From positions 1-8,254 of the forward strand of contig CAAGJS010000297.1 of the NCBI GenBank assembly GCA_900770275.1: a stretch of 8,254 nucleotides of DNA, written 5' to 3'. The DNA comes from Erysipelotrichaceae bacterium. GTDB taxonomy: Bacteria; Bacillota_I; Bacilli_A; Erysipelotrichales; Erysipelotrichaceae. The notes under the pieces were generated by a model. It saw only the letters and a list, made by a program, of their open reading frames with translations. It ran no database searches and was not told the DNA's origin. The position numbers and the translations under genes are program-made. Below are positions 1-5,367 of this stretch, one piece after another (within the stretch, counting starts at the first letter, position 1; every line of letters starts with the position of its first letter).

Positions 1-48
1 CGCAGCCCTGCCTGATTCTCCTTAACAATTGTTATTTGTTTCTGTGTG
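1..48. other. Window edge downstream of the histone-like gene; no gene assigned
   Basis: After the minus-strand stop codon at 49-51, the transcript continues through an A-rich stretch. It then holds an AAGGAG motif (complement of 18-23) that could be the ribosome binding site of a further minus-strand gene beyond the window. No ATG, GTG or TTG start lies at a suitable distance before the edge. A short palindrome, GCAGCCCTGC, sits at 2-11 and might be part of a cut-off hairpin. Neither can be decided from what is visible. Confidence 0.3.
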
Positions 49-570
49 TTACTGCGGATTGACGTCGAAATACTTGCGGCGGCTCTCAGCCAGGTTATCG
101 CAATAGTAACGGACTGTCAGATCCTTGGAAACCTTTTCTGCCGGACGGTTGATGAAGCAGTCACCTTCCAGCATGCAGTCAAGGATTGCGTTCACGCATG
201 TTTCCATGTTGTCAGCGCCAGCCTCAACCTCTGTCAGAAGATCACCGGCATTGACTTCAATGTACAGCCAATCCTTGTTGTGGGCTTCCCACTTCTTCCA
301 GTTGATGATGTCCTTGTAAGTCTGGAAGCTCTTATATTCGCGCTTCGGCTCCTCGACCGGTGCAGCCTTCTTTGCGGCAGGCTTCTTGGCAGCGGTCTTC
401 TTTGCGGCAGGCTTCTTAGCTGCTGTCTTCTTCACAGCGGCCTTCTTAGCAGCCGGCTTCTTCTCGCTGACTTCCGCCTTTTCCTCTTTCTTTACTTCAG
501 CGGCCTTGGCGGATGCAGCTTTTTCCACTTTGTCTGTTACTGTTGTCTTTATAGCTTTCTTTGCAGGCAT
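49..570 (-). CDS. Histone H1-like Lys/Ala/Pro-repeat protein with a C-terminal globular domain
   Basis: The protein has 173 residues in three parts. Residues 1-38 are a charged Lys/Glu/Ala segment beginning MPAKKA. Residues 39-68 are six tandem pentapeptides of the type PAAKK/TAAKK/AAVKK. Residues 77-173 form an acidic/aromatic domain containing WLYIEVNAGDL (101-111), several Cys (125, 132, 138, 157) and a beta-like LTVRYY (151-156). The repeats resemble the tails of histone H1 and bacterial H1-like or AlgP-type proteins, which bind DNA without strong sequence preference, so a nucleoid-associated role is inferred. The C-terminal domain recalls small 'EVNAGDLhr' domains of unknown role in Bacillota proteins; this is from memory and uncertain. 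The start at 568-570 is chosen because AAGGAGG lies 9 bases upstream; an in-frame ATG 16 codons earlier lacks this site. The gene is divergent from the NAD(P)HX repair gene. Confidence 0.82.
   Translation of the reverse strand: MPAKKAIKTTVTDKVEKAASAKAAEVKKEEKAEVSEKKPAAKKAAVKKTAAKKPAAKKTAAKKPAAKKAAPVEEPKREYKSFQTYKDIINWKKWEAHNKDWLYIEVNAGDLLTEVEAGADNMETCVNAILDCMLEGDCFINRPAEKVSKDLTVRYYCDNLAESRRKYFDVNPQ
367..456 (-). repeat. Six 15-bp tandem repeats encoding xAxKK pentapeptides
   Basis: Within the histone-like gene, six consecutive 15-bp units encode PAAKK, AAVKK, TAAKK, PAAKK, TAAKK and PAAKK. On the plus strand the units appear as variants of GGCTTCTTngcngc. Several copies are nearly identical at the DNA level, so copy number could change by replication slippage without breaking the frame. 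Confidence 0.85.
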
Positions 571-598
571 ACCCTCAATCCTCCTTGAAGATATCGAT

Positions 599-607
599 AT
601 TTTAGCA
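599..607 (-). promoter_or_regulatory. Candidate extended -10 promoter of the histone-like gene
   Basis: Read on the minus strand this is TGCTAAAAT, a TGn extended -10 with five of six matches to TATAAT. No convincing -35 box lies 16-18 bases upstream, as is usual for extended -10 promoters. The transcript would start near 592, giving a leader of about 20 bases that contains the AAGGAGG site. Confidence 0.45.
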
Positions 608-673
608 CAGTTATGCAATATTTTACCTTTTAAGGAAAATTGCTATGCTACTATTCAAAGGTAGTTAGAAAGC

Positions 674-2137
674 GTGGCCCCTATGATCCTGGACAATACA
701 GTGCTGGAAACTGTACTCACGCATGACGGCATCTCCAAAACTGCATATCTGAACAACGCGGCCAAAACCTGCGCAGATGCACTCCTCATGCATGAAGACA
801 ACGATCATCCCTTCCTTATCCTCATCGGATCCGGCAGTAATGGCCGAATTGGTCTTCGCATAGCCGTGCACCTGAAAAAGGCCAATCGCCGCGTAAACCT
901 GTTCTTCTTCGACGAAGTCAAAGCATCTTCACTTCCAAAGGCAATCGAAAAGAATGACATCACAACTGCTCTTTCTCTGAACAAGGACACGATCATCGTC
1001 GATGCCGTCAAGGGAAGCGATGAAGACCCCGTTCTTAACCCAAAAGAAAAAGAAGTTTTTCAGCAGATCAACGATGCCCCAAACACCGTCTACAGCATCG
1101 AAATTAACAGCGGCGTAGACGCTGACAGCGACCACATCGAACCAGATACCATTCATTCAGAGATAACCTTTGCGATCGGCAGCTGCCGTCTCACCCATTG
1201 TTTCGGAAAGGATCATCCCGTCTTCAAACATGTTGAACTCTGTGCCCCCGTAACAAACACAGAAAATATCCAGTCACCATATCAAACAATGGATGAGGAG
1301 ATCTTCTTCCAGAACTTCCCACGCAAGACGGCGACCTCTTGGAAAGGAAGCTATGGCAAAATCCTCCTTATAAACGGCTGCATGGGCATGGCCGGTGCTG
1401 CCTGCCTCAATCTCATCGGAGCTAAGACCGTCGGTGCCTCCTATATCCTGGACGCCCTTCCCGAAAGCATCTATCCGATTGTCGCTTCGCACTTTCTGAC
1501 CCCGGTCTATCATCCCTTTACCAGAGAGACATGGTATGAGGTTATTGAGCCATTGATCTCTCAGGTACGTGCCATTGGTTATGGATCCGGTTCCGTGTAC
1601 ATGGAACATAAGCTCGAGATTCTCGATCTTCTTCTGCAGAATGCCAGCTGTCCGATTGTTCTGGATGGCGAAGCGCTTCGCATGCTCAGGCACAACACAT
1701 TCATTCTCCGCTTCGCAAAGGCGCCGGTCATTCTGACGCCGCACATCGGAGAGTTCGAAGACTTCTGCGGCATGGCAAAAAACGTCGTCGAAGACAACCG
1801 TCTCGCCGCCGCCAGGAAGTTTGCGAAAGACTACCATGTCTATGTCGTCCTCAAGGCTCCCAATACCATTGCCGTATCACCCTGCGGCGACGTCTATGTC
1901 AATCAGTCCGGAAGCGCTGCGCTTGCTCAGGCAGGCAGCGGCGACGTACTGACCGGCATCCTGACGGCATTACTCTCCATGACGAGCGACGTCAGCCTCG
2001 CCATCCGCATGGCCGTCTGGCTGCACGGGTATCTGGCTGAGCTTGGCACAGCAGATAGAACACATTCCATACAGAACTTCGACATCACCCGCTATCCAAC
2101 GCTCATGGATACTCTCTTTGCAAAGCACGGATATTAA
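674..2137 (+). CDS. nnrD: NAD(P)H-hydrate repair enzyme: degenerate epimerase domain plus ADP/ATP-dependent dehydratase domain
   Basis: The protein has 487 residues in the two-domain YjeF/Nnr layout. The pathway restores NAD(P)H from its hydrated, damaged form in the cytoplasm. Residues 1-200 match the epimerase fold, but the usual GxGNNGGDG loop reads GSGSNGRIG (52-60), and the usual DIPSG reads EINSG (143-147). The Asp of the DAxxG motif is kept (D110). Residues from about 217 are the ribokinase-like dehydratase: WKGSYG (223-228, usually HKG), NGCMGMAGAA, GYGSG (302-306), DGEAL (331-335), TPHIGEF (355-361), LKAPNT (usually LKG), and the catalytic loop GSGDVLTG (421-428) with D424. The dehydratase is probably active; the epimerase is doubtful. 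Length fits bifunctional members. The frame is closed upstream by TAG at 662-664. GTG 674 (AAAGG 12 bases upstream) or ATG 683 could be the start, and neither has a strong ribosome binding site. Confidence 0.88.
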   Translation: MAPMILDNTVLETVLTHDGISKTAYLNNAAKTCADALLMHEDNDHPFLILIGSGSNGRIGLRIAVHLKKANRRVNLFFFDEVKASSLPKAIEKNDITTALSLNKDTIIVDAVKGSDEDPVLNPKEKEVFQQINDAPNTVYSIEINSGVDADSDHIEPDTIHSEITFAIGSCRLTHCFGKDHPVFKHVELCAPVTNTENIQSPYQTMDEEIFFQNFPRKTATSWKGSYGKILLINGCMGMAGAACLNLIGAKTVGASYILDALPESIYPIVASHFLTPVYHPFTRETWYEVIEPLISQVRAIGYGSGSVYMEHKLEILDLLLQNASCPIVLDGEALRMLRHNTFILRFAKAPVILTPHIGEFEDFCGMAKNVVEDNRLAAARKFAKDYHVYVVLKAPNTIAVSPCGDVYVNQSGSAALAQAGSGDVLTGILTALLSMTSDVSLAIRMAVWLHGYLAELGTADRTHSIQNFDITRYPTLMDTLFAKHGY

Positions 2138-2146
2138 GCAATCAGG

Positions 2147-2207
2147 AAAAAGGTCCATGTACGATCACCCTTTCATCAAAGGTCACCGTGCATGGGCTTT
2201 CGTTTTT
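2147..2207. terminator. Bidirectional terminator between convergent genes
   Basis: A long imperfect hairpin spans 2150-2200 with a four-base loop (2174-2177). The core CCATG (2155-2159) pairs with CATGG (2191-2195), and the apical part pairs CC-TTT with AAAGG. There are a few GU pairs, mismatches and one bulge. On the plus strand it is followed by TTTTT at 2203-2207. On the minus strand the A-run at 2147-2151 gives a U-run. It lies exactly between the stop codons of the NAD(P)HX repair gene and the hydrolase gene, so it can serve both. Confidence 0.8.
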
Positions 2208-2209
2208 GC

Positions 2210-3196
2210 TCAGTTCACCGGCATATACTTTGCCAGATATTCATCTACAGCTTCCATGTACTGCTTCTGAATGGCATTATCATTCTGCAGACCATGGCCA
2301 GAGTGCGGAAGTTCAAAGTATCTGTAGTCAACGCCGTTCTTCTCAAGAGCGTCCTTTAGCCGAAGCGAAGCAAGAAACGGCTGCATCTTGTCAAACGCCC
2401 CATAGGCAACAACGGTTGGCGGCGCATCTTTCGTCACCCATTCTTCCGCCGCAATCGGCTTTACTTTTTCAAGATAAGAACCATCGCCAATTTCATCAGG
2501 AGTAATGACTTCTCCGCTCATTGCGCTGAACAATGCGGCTGCCACTGCTCTTTGCTGTTCTGTTTCCGTACCAGCCCCGAAAATTCCCCAGTCCTCCGCA
2601 TAAAAGCAGGAAGGTCCAACAGCGCCAAAGGTAAGTGCTACCGGAACCGGGCATTCCTTAGCATCGCGATACGCATAAATCATTGCCAGCGCATGTCCCG
2701 CCGAACCGCCGGCCATCGCCAGTTTATCGATATGATAGCCAGCCTTTTCCGCCTCTTCGATCACCTTCGGAACAGCCTCCTTGATCTCATTCGACTGTGT
2801 CAGAACACTGGCTTTGGTCTCCTCACTGCTAAGAGTATAGTTGATCCCTGCCGCAACATATCCCTTCGAGCACAGCCATGCGAGCATATCCTGATCTTCT
2901 GACTTATCACCGGTTGTAAAGCCTCCGGCATGAAGATAGACCACAAGTCCGTATGAAGATTTCGTGTCATCTGCAGGCAGATAAAGGTCGAACTTATTCG
3001 CATCACCTGTGTCATAGGCAAGATCCGTCTTCAGAGTTCCAAGATCATCTGACCACTTCACGGAGTATTTTTTCGCCCAGGATGGTTTGATTGCAAGCTT
3101 TGACACGGCACCTGCTCCAAAGGCAAGCAGAAACACCAGAATACCCAGTCCAATCGGCACAGCTCTTACCTTCTTGGCTTTCCTGGCTCTTTTCAT
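2210..3196 (-). CDS. Membrane-anchored alpha/beta hydrolase (esterase/lipase-like)
   Basis: The protein has 328 residues. A basic N-terminus (MKRARKAKK) is followed by one hydrophobic segment at about 14-35. No lipobox or clear cleavage site is seen, so it is probably an N-terminal anchor with the enzyme outside the membrane. The catalytic domain carries an oxyanion-hole motif HAGG (89-92), the nucleophile elbow GGSAG with S165, Asp269 in GAFD, and His301 in HSGHG. These are the elements of the hormone-sensitive-lipase/carboxylesterase group, but the substrate cannot be told. Start ATG at 3194-3196 has GGAGG 9 bases upstream. The start overlaps the stop codon of the 44-residue membrane protein upstream (ATGA), so the two are very likely translationally coupled and share a promoter near the divergent tetR gene. 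Confidence 0.88.
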   Translation of the reverse strand: MKRARKAKKVRAVPIGLGILVFLLAFGAGAVSKLAIKPSWAKKYSVKWSDDLGTLKTDLAYDTGDANKFDLYLPADDTKSSYGLVVYLHAGGFTTGDKSEDQDMLAWLCSKGYVAAGINYTLSSEETKASVLTQSNEIKEAVPKVIEEAEKAGYHIDKLAMAGGSAGHALAMIYAYRDAKECPVPVALTFGAVGPSCFYAEDWGIFGAGTETEQQRAVAAALFSAMSGEVITPDEIGDGSYLEKVKPIAAEEWVTKDAPPTVVAYGAFDKMQPFLASLRLKDALEKNGVDYRYFELPHSGHGLQNDNAIQKQYMEAVDEYLAKYMPVN

Positions 3197-3327
3197 AGAA
3201 AGTTTCCTCCAAACATCGTTCCGCCGAGCATCAGGTTCAGGATCGCCCGGACCGCAAGCCTTCCCAGAACAAATGCGATCACGATGATCAGAGCGAGAAT
3301 GATGAATCTCTTTCTGCCCATTGACAT
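3193..3327 (-). CDS. 44-residue single-span membrane microprotein
   Basis: A short frame starts at ATG 3325-3327, preceded by a perfect AGGAGG with 7 bases spacing. It ends in TGA at 3193-3195, overlapping the hydrolase start by 4 bases (ATGA). The product begins MSMGRKR, has a strongly hydrophobic stretch at residues 8-22 (Phe, Ile, Leu, Ala, Val), then an amphipathic segment with two Arg, and a Gly/Met/Phe-rich end. One membrane span is expected with the positive N-terminus on the cytoplasmic side. No family is recognised. The strong ribosome binding site, overlap and position between promoter and hydrolase argue it is translated and works with, or couples translation to, the hydrolase. Confidence 0.72.
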   Translation of the reverse strand: MSMGRKRFIILALIIVIAFVLGRLAVRAILNLMLGGTMFGGNFL

Positions 3328-3349
3328 TTTCTTTCCTCCTTACGAAACA

Positions 3350-3378
3350 TTGACAGTCGAACTCTCCTGCACTACTAT
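3350..3378 (+). promoter_or_regulatory. Sigma-A promoter of the tetR gene
   Basis: A consensus -35 box TTGACA at 3350-3355 is separated by 17 bases from TACTAT at 3373-3378 (four of six matches to TATAAT). Transcription would start near 3385, giving a leader of about 60 bases up to the tetR start codon. The promoter is within 30 bases of the start of the divergent microprotein gene. Confidence 0.65.
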
Positions 3379-3389
3379 CGATGTGTCAT

Positions 3390-3406
3390 TTGTTTCACCG
3401 AGACAA
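3390..3406. promoter_or_regulatory. Candidate TetR operator (17-bp inverted repeat)
   Basis: TTGTTTCACCGAGACAA is an inverted repeat in which six of eight symmetric positions pair (TTGTnTCnnnGAnACAA). It lies just after the predicted tetR transcription start. It also touches a TACAAT box (complement of 3406-3411) that is a plausible -10 for the divergent hydrolase unit. Length, symmetry and position suit a TetR-family dimer. A second, widely spaced pair, TGACA at 3351-3355 and TGTCA near 3384-3388, flanks the promoter. Confidence 0.45.
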
Positions 3407-3433
3407 TTGTAACAGCGAATTGAGAAAATCAAA
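3406..3433 (-). promoter_or_regulatory. Possible promoter of the microprotein-hydrolase unit
   Basis: On the minus strand TACAAT (complement of 3406-3411, five of six matches to consensus) is preceded by TTTGAT or TTGATT at 15-16 bases. The -35 match is weak. Transcription would begin near 3399, about 70 bases before the microprotein start. This is the best -10 seen in the minus-strand intergenic sequence. Confidence 0.35.
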
Positions 3434-3447
3434 GAGGAGCGAACAAA

Positions 3448-3984
3448 ATGGAACAAAACAGCAGAAATGTTTCCCCCTTCAGCAATGAATCAAGAAATAC
3501 CTATGTCATCGAGCACATTACAGAATCCTTAATAAAGCTTCTCAGAAAGAAGCCTCTTCAGGACATCTCCATCAGTGAAATTGTCAACGAAGCCGGCGTC
3601 GGCCGCACCTCTTTCTATCGGAACTTCGATACCAAAGAAGAAGTGATCAAAAAGTATATTTCCCGCATGATTGAAGAATGGGATCAGGGATATAAAGCAT
3701 CCGGTAAAGAATCAAACGCCAAACTCTACGGTAGCCTGTTCAAACATCTCAAGGACCATTCTGATTTCTATCTGCTTCTGCAGAAAAGAAATCTGATGTA
3801 CCTGTTTCTGGAAGTATTCATGGAGAAAAGCGGGCCAAAGCCTGAAGATCCTAACATGTGGGCATATACCAAATCCTTTATCACCTATGGAACCTATGGA
3901 TGGATTGAAGAATGGATTGCCCGGGGAATGGAGGAGTCCGCAGACATAATGGCCCAATTGCTGGCAAACAATGGCGTGAAATAA
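3448..3984 (+). CDS. TetR/AcrR-family transcriptional regulator
   Basis: The protein has 178 residues, a usual length for the family. The N-terminal DNA-binding domain spans about 17-65, with a clear helix-turn-helix at 40-60 (ISISEIVNEAGVGRTSFYRNF-like core, written here by its ends). The all-alpha C-terminal region ends with YGTYGWIEEWIARGMEES (147-164). This is typical of the DhaS-like TetR C-terminal group, whose ligands are mostly unknown. Start ATG has GAGGAG 8 bases upstream. The gene is transcribed away from the microprotein-hydrolase pair, and a palindrome lies in the shared 120-base promoter region. The simplest reading is that it represses itself and that pair, releasing on binding a small molecule. 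It converges with rarA, 13 bases from its stop codon. Confidence 0.9.
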   Translation: MEQNSRNVSPFSNESRNTYVIEHITESLIKLLRKKPLQDISISEIVNEAGVGRTSFYRNFDTKEEVIKKYISRMIEEWDQGYKASGKESNAKLYGSLFKHLKDHSDFYLLLQKRNLMYLFLEVFMEKSGPKPEDPNMWAYTKSFITYGTYGWIEEWIARGMEESADIMAQLLANNGVK

Positions 3985-4015
3985 AAGAAGCAGGCCTTCA
4001 TTTATCCTGCTTCTT
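3985..4015. terminator. Terminator hairpin shared by tetR and the lon-rarA unit
   Basis: A perfect 10-bp stem pairs AAGAAGCAGG (3985-3994) with CCTGCTTCTT (4006-4015) across an 11-base loop. On the minus strand the hairpin is followed by CTTTTATTT-type sequence, a good intrinsic terminator for lon-rarA. On the plus strand the following tract (CTCTTCCTT) is weaker. The rarA stop codon lies in the loop and one stem arm encodes the last rarA codons. Confidence 0.72.
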
Positions 4016-5353
4016 CTCTTCCTTACCGTAATCCTTCTTTCCGATGGCATCGAAGTACTTCTTCAGACGCTCTTCATAGGCCACATCGGAAAACAGGTAG
4101 AACTTCTTGTTCTTGATCGCATCCGGCAGATACTGCTGCTCAACCCAATGGTGATCATAGTCGTGTGCATACTTATACCCGACGCCGCGATTCAGCTTTG
4201 ACGCACTGTTGTAGTGCGCATCCTGCAGATATGGAGGAATCGGAAGGTTGCCGCTCTTATGTACCTCATCCATTGCCAGCTGAATGCCCTTCGAGCAGGA
4301 ATTGGACTTCGGCGCCGTCGCCACATAACATGCCGCATTGGCCAGAATGATCGAACTCTCCGGCATCCCGACCCTCTCCACCGCAACGGCCGCGGCCGCC
4401 GCAACTTCCAGAGCTCTGGGATCTGCCGTCCCGCACTCTTCACTTGCCGCAATCATGATGCGCCGCGAAATGAAGCGCACATCCTCTCCCGCCTCCAGCA
4501 TCCGAGCCAGATAATACAATGCCGCATCCGGATCCGATCCCCGCATCGACTTAATAAACGCCGAGATCGTATCATAATGATTATCCCCGTTCTTATCGTA
4601 GTGGATCGCCTTCTTCTGAATGCACTGCTGGGCCACTGTCAGCGTCACATGAACACTGCCATCGTCGCTCCTGTCCGTCGTCAGGTCCGCCAGCTCCACA
4701 GCGTTCAATGCCGCACGCGCATCACCATCCGCCACATCTGCAAGGAAGTGAATCGCATCCTCATCCATCACCACGTTATCCGCCGCGACACCTTTGATCG
4801 GATCAGCCAGAGCACGACGAATGATTGTCTCAATATCTTCCTGCGTCAACGGCTTCAGCTCAAAAATCCGCGACCGCGAAAGCAAAGCTCCGTTCACCTC
4901 AAAGTACGGATTCTCCGTCGTCGCCCCGATCAGGATCAGAGTACCGTCTTCAACATAGGGAAGAAGGTAGTCCTGCTGCGCCTTGTTGAAGCGATGAATC
5001 TCATCGATGAAGAGGATTGTCCGCCGCCCGTACGCACCGAGGTTTTCCTTCGCGGCACGGACCACATCCTCCAGATCTTTCTTTCCCGCATTGGTCGCAT
5101 TGACCTGCAGAAACGCAGCCTTCGTCGAATTGGCAATCACATGTGCCAGCGTCGTCTTCCCTGTTCCCGGAGGACCGTAGAGAATGATCGAACTCAGACG
5201 ATCCGCCTTGATGGCACGATAAAGGAGCGACCCTTTTCCGATCACTTCCTGCTGACCGACAATATCGTCCAGCGTCTCGGGGCGCATGCGCGCCGCTAAA
5301 GGTTCGCTCCTTTTCTTATCCGTTTCACCTGCGTAATCAAACAATGTGCTCAC
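3998..5353 (-). CDS. rarA: Replication-associated recombination protein A (RarA/MgsA), AAA+ ATPase
   Basis: The protein has 451 residues, normal for the family. RarA acts in the cytoplasm at stalled or damaged replication forks, works with single-strand binding protein, and is related to clamp loaders. Visible landmarks are the N-terminal PLAARMRP (18-25), Walker A GPPGTGKT (60-67), Walker B LFIDE (114-118) followed by IHRF, sensor 1 GATTENP (143-149), an arginine-finger region SRSR (159-162), and sensor 2 GDARAALN (210-217). The family C-terminal tetramerisation part follows, with AYYLARMLEAGED-like and YKYAHDY segments, and a Lys-rich tail. The GTG start at 5351-5353 is chosen because related Bacillota proteins begin with LFDY before PLAxRxRP. 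No Shine-Dalgarno sequence is present. It lies 12 bases after the lon stop, in the same frame as lon. Confidence 0.95.
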   Translation of the reverse strand: MSTLFDYAGETDKKRSEPLAARMRPETLDDIVGQQEVIGKGSLLYRAIKADRLSSIILYGPPGTGKTTLAHVIANSTKAAFLQVNATNAGKKDLEDVVRAAKENLGAYGRRTILFIDEIHRFNKAQQDYLLPYVEDGTLILIGATTENPYFEVNGALLSRSRIFELKPLTQEDIETIIRRALADPIKGVAADNVVMDEDAIHFLADVADGDARAALNAVELADLTTDRSDDGSVHVTLTVAQQCIQKKAIHYDKNGDNHYDTISAFIKSMRGSDPDAALYYLARMLEAGEDVRFISRRIMIAASEECGTADPRALEVAAAAAVAVERVGMPESSIILANAACYVATAPKSNSCSKGIQLAMDEVHKSGNLPIPPYLQDAHYNSASKLNRGVGYKYAHDYDHHWVEQQYLPDAIKNKKFYLFSDVAYEERLKKYFDAIGKKDYGKEEKKQDK

Positions 5354-5358
5354 GCAGA

Positions 5359-5367
5359 CATTATATC
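5359..5367 (-). promoter_or_regulatory. Extended -10-like element overlapping the lon stop codon
   Basis: Read on the minus strand this is TGATATAAT, a perfect TGn plus TATAAT extended -10 whose TGA is the lon stop codon. No -35 box is seen. A start about 7 bases after the element would fall on or next to the GTG of rarA, making a leaderless or nearly leaderless transcript. This could explain the missing Shine-Dalgarno, but chance occurrence cannot be ruled out. Confidence 0.35.

Noticed and set aside
46..588. A 180-codon plus-strand frame opposite the histone-like gene, Leu/Cys-rich
   Set aside because: Its repetitive Leu-Leu-Cys-Gly pattern is the complement of the Lys/Ala repeats; the minus strand has the good ribosome binding site and sensible composition.
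591..600. ATATCGATAT perfect 10-bp palindrome in the leader of the histone-like gene
   Set aside because: Short and AT-rich; it could be an operator but could easily occur by chance, and no regulator gene is adjacent.
1274..1837. A 187-codon minus-strand frame inside the NAD(P)HX repair gene
   Set aside because: It overlaps conserved dehydratase motifs on the other strand and shows no recognisable domain.
4214..5299. A 361-codon open frame on the plus strand, antisense to rarA
   Set aside because: Same reasons: Arg/His/Ile-rich translation without motifs over a gene with all AAA+ landmarks.
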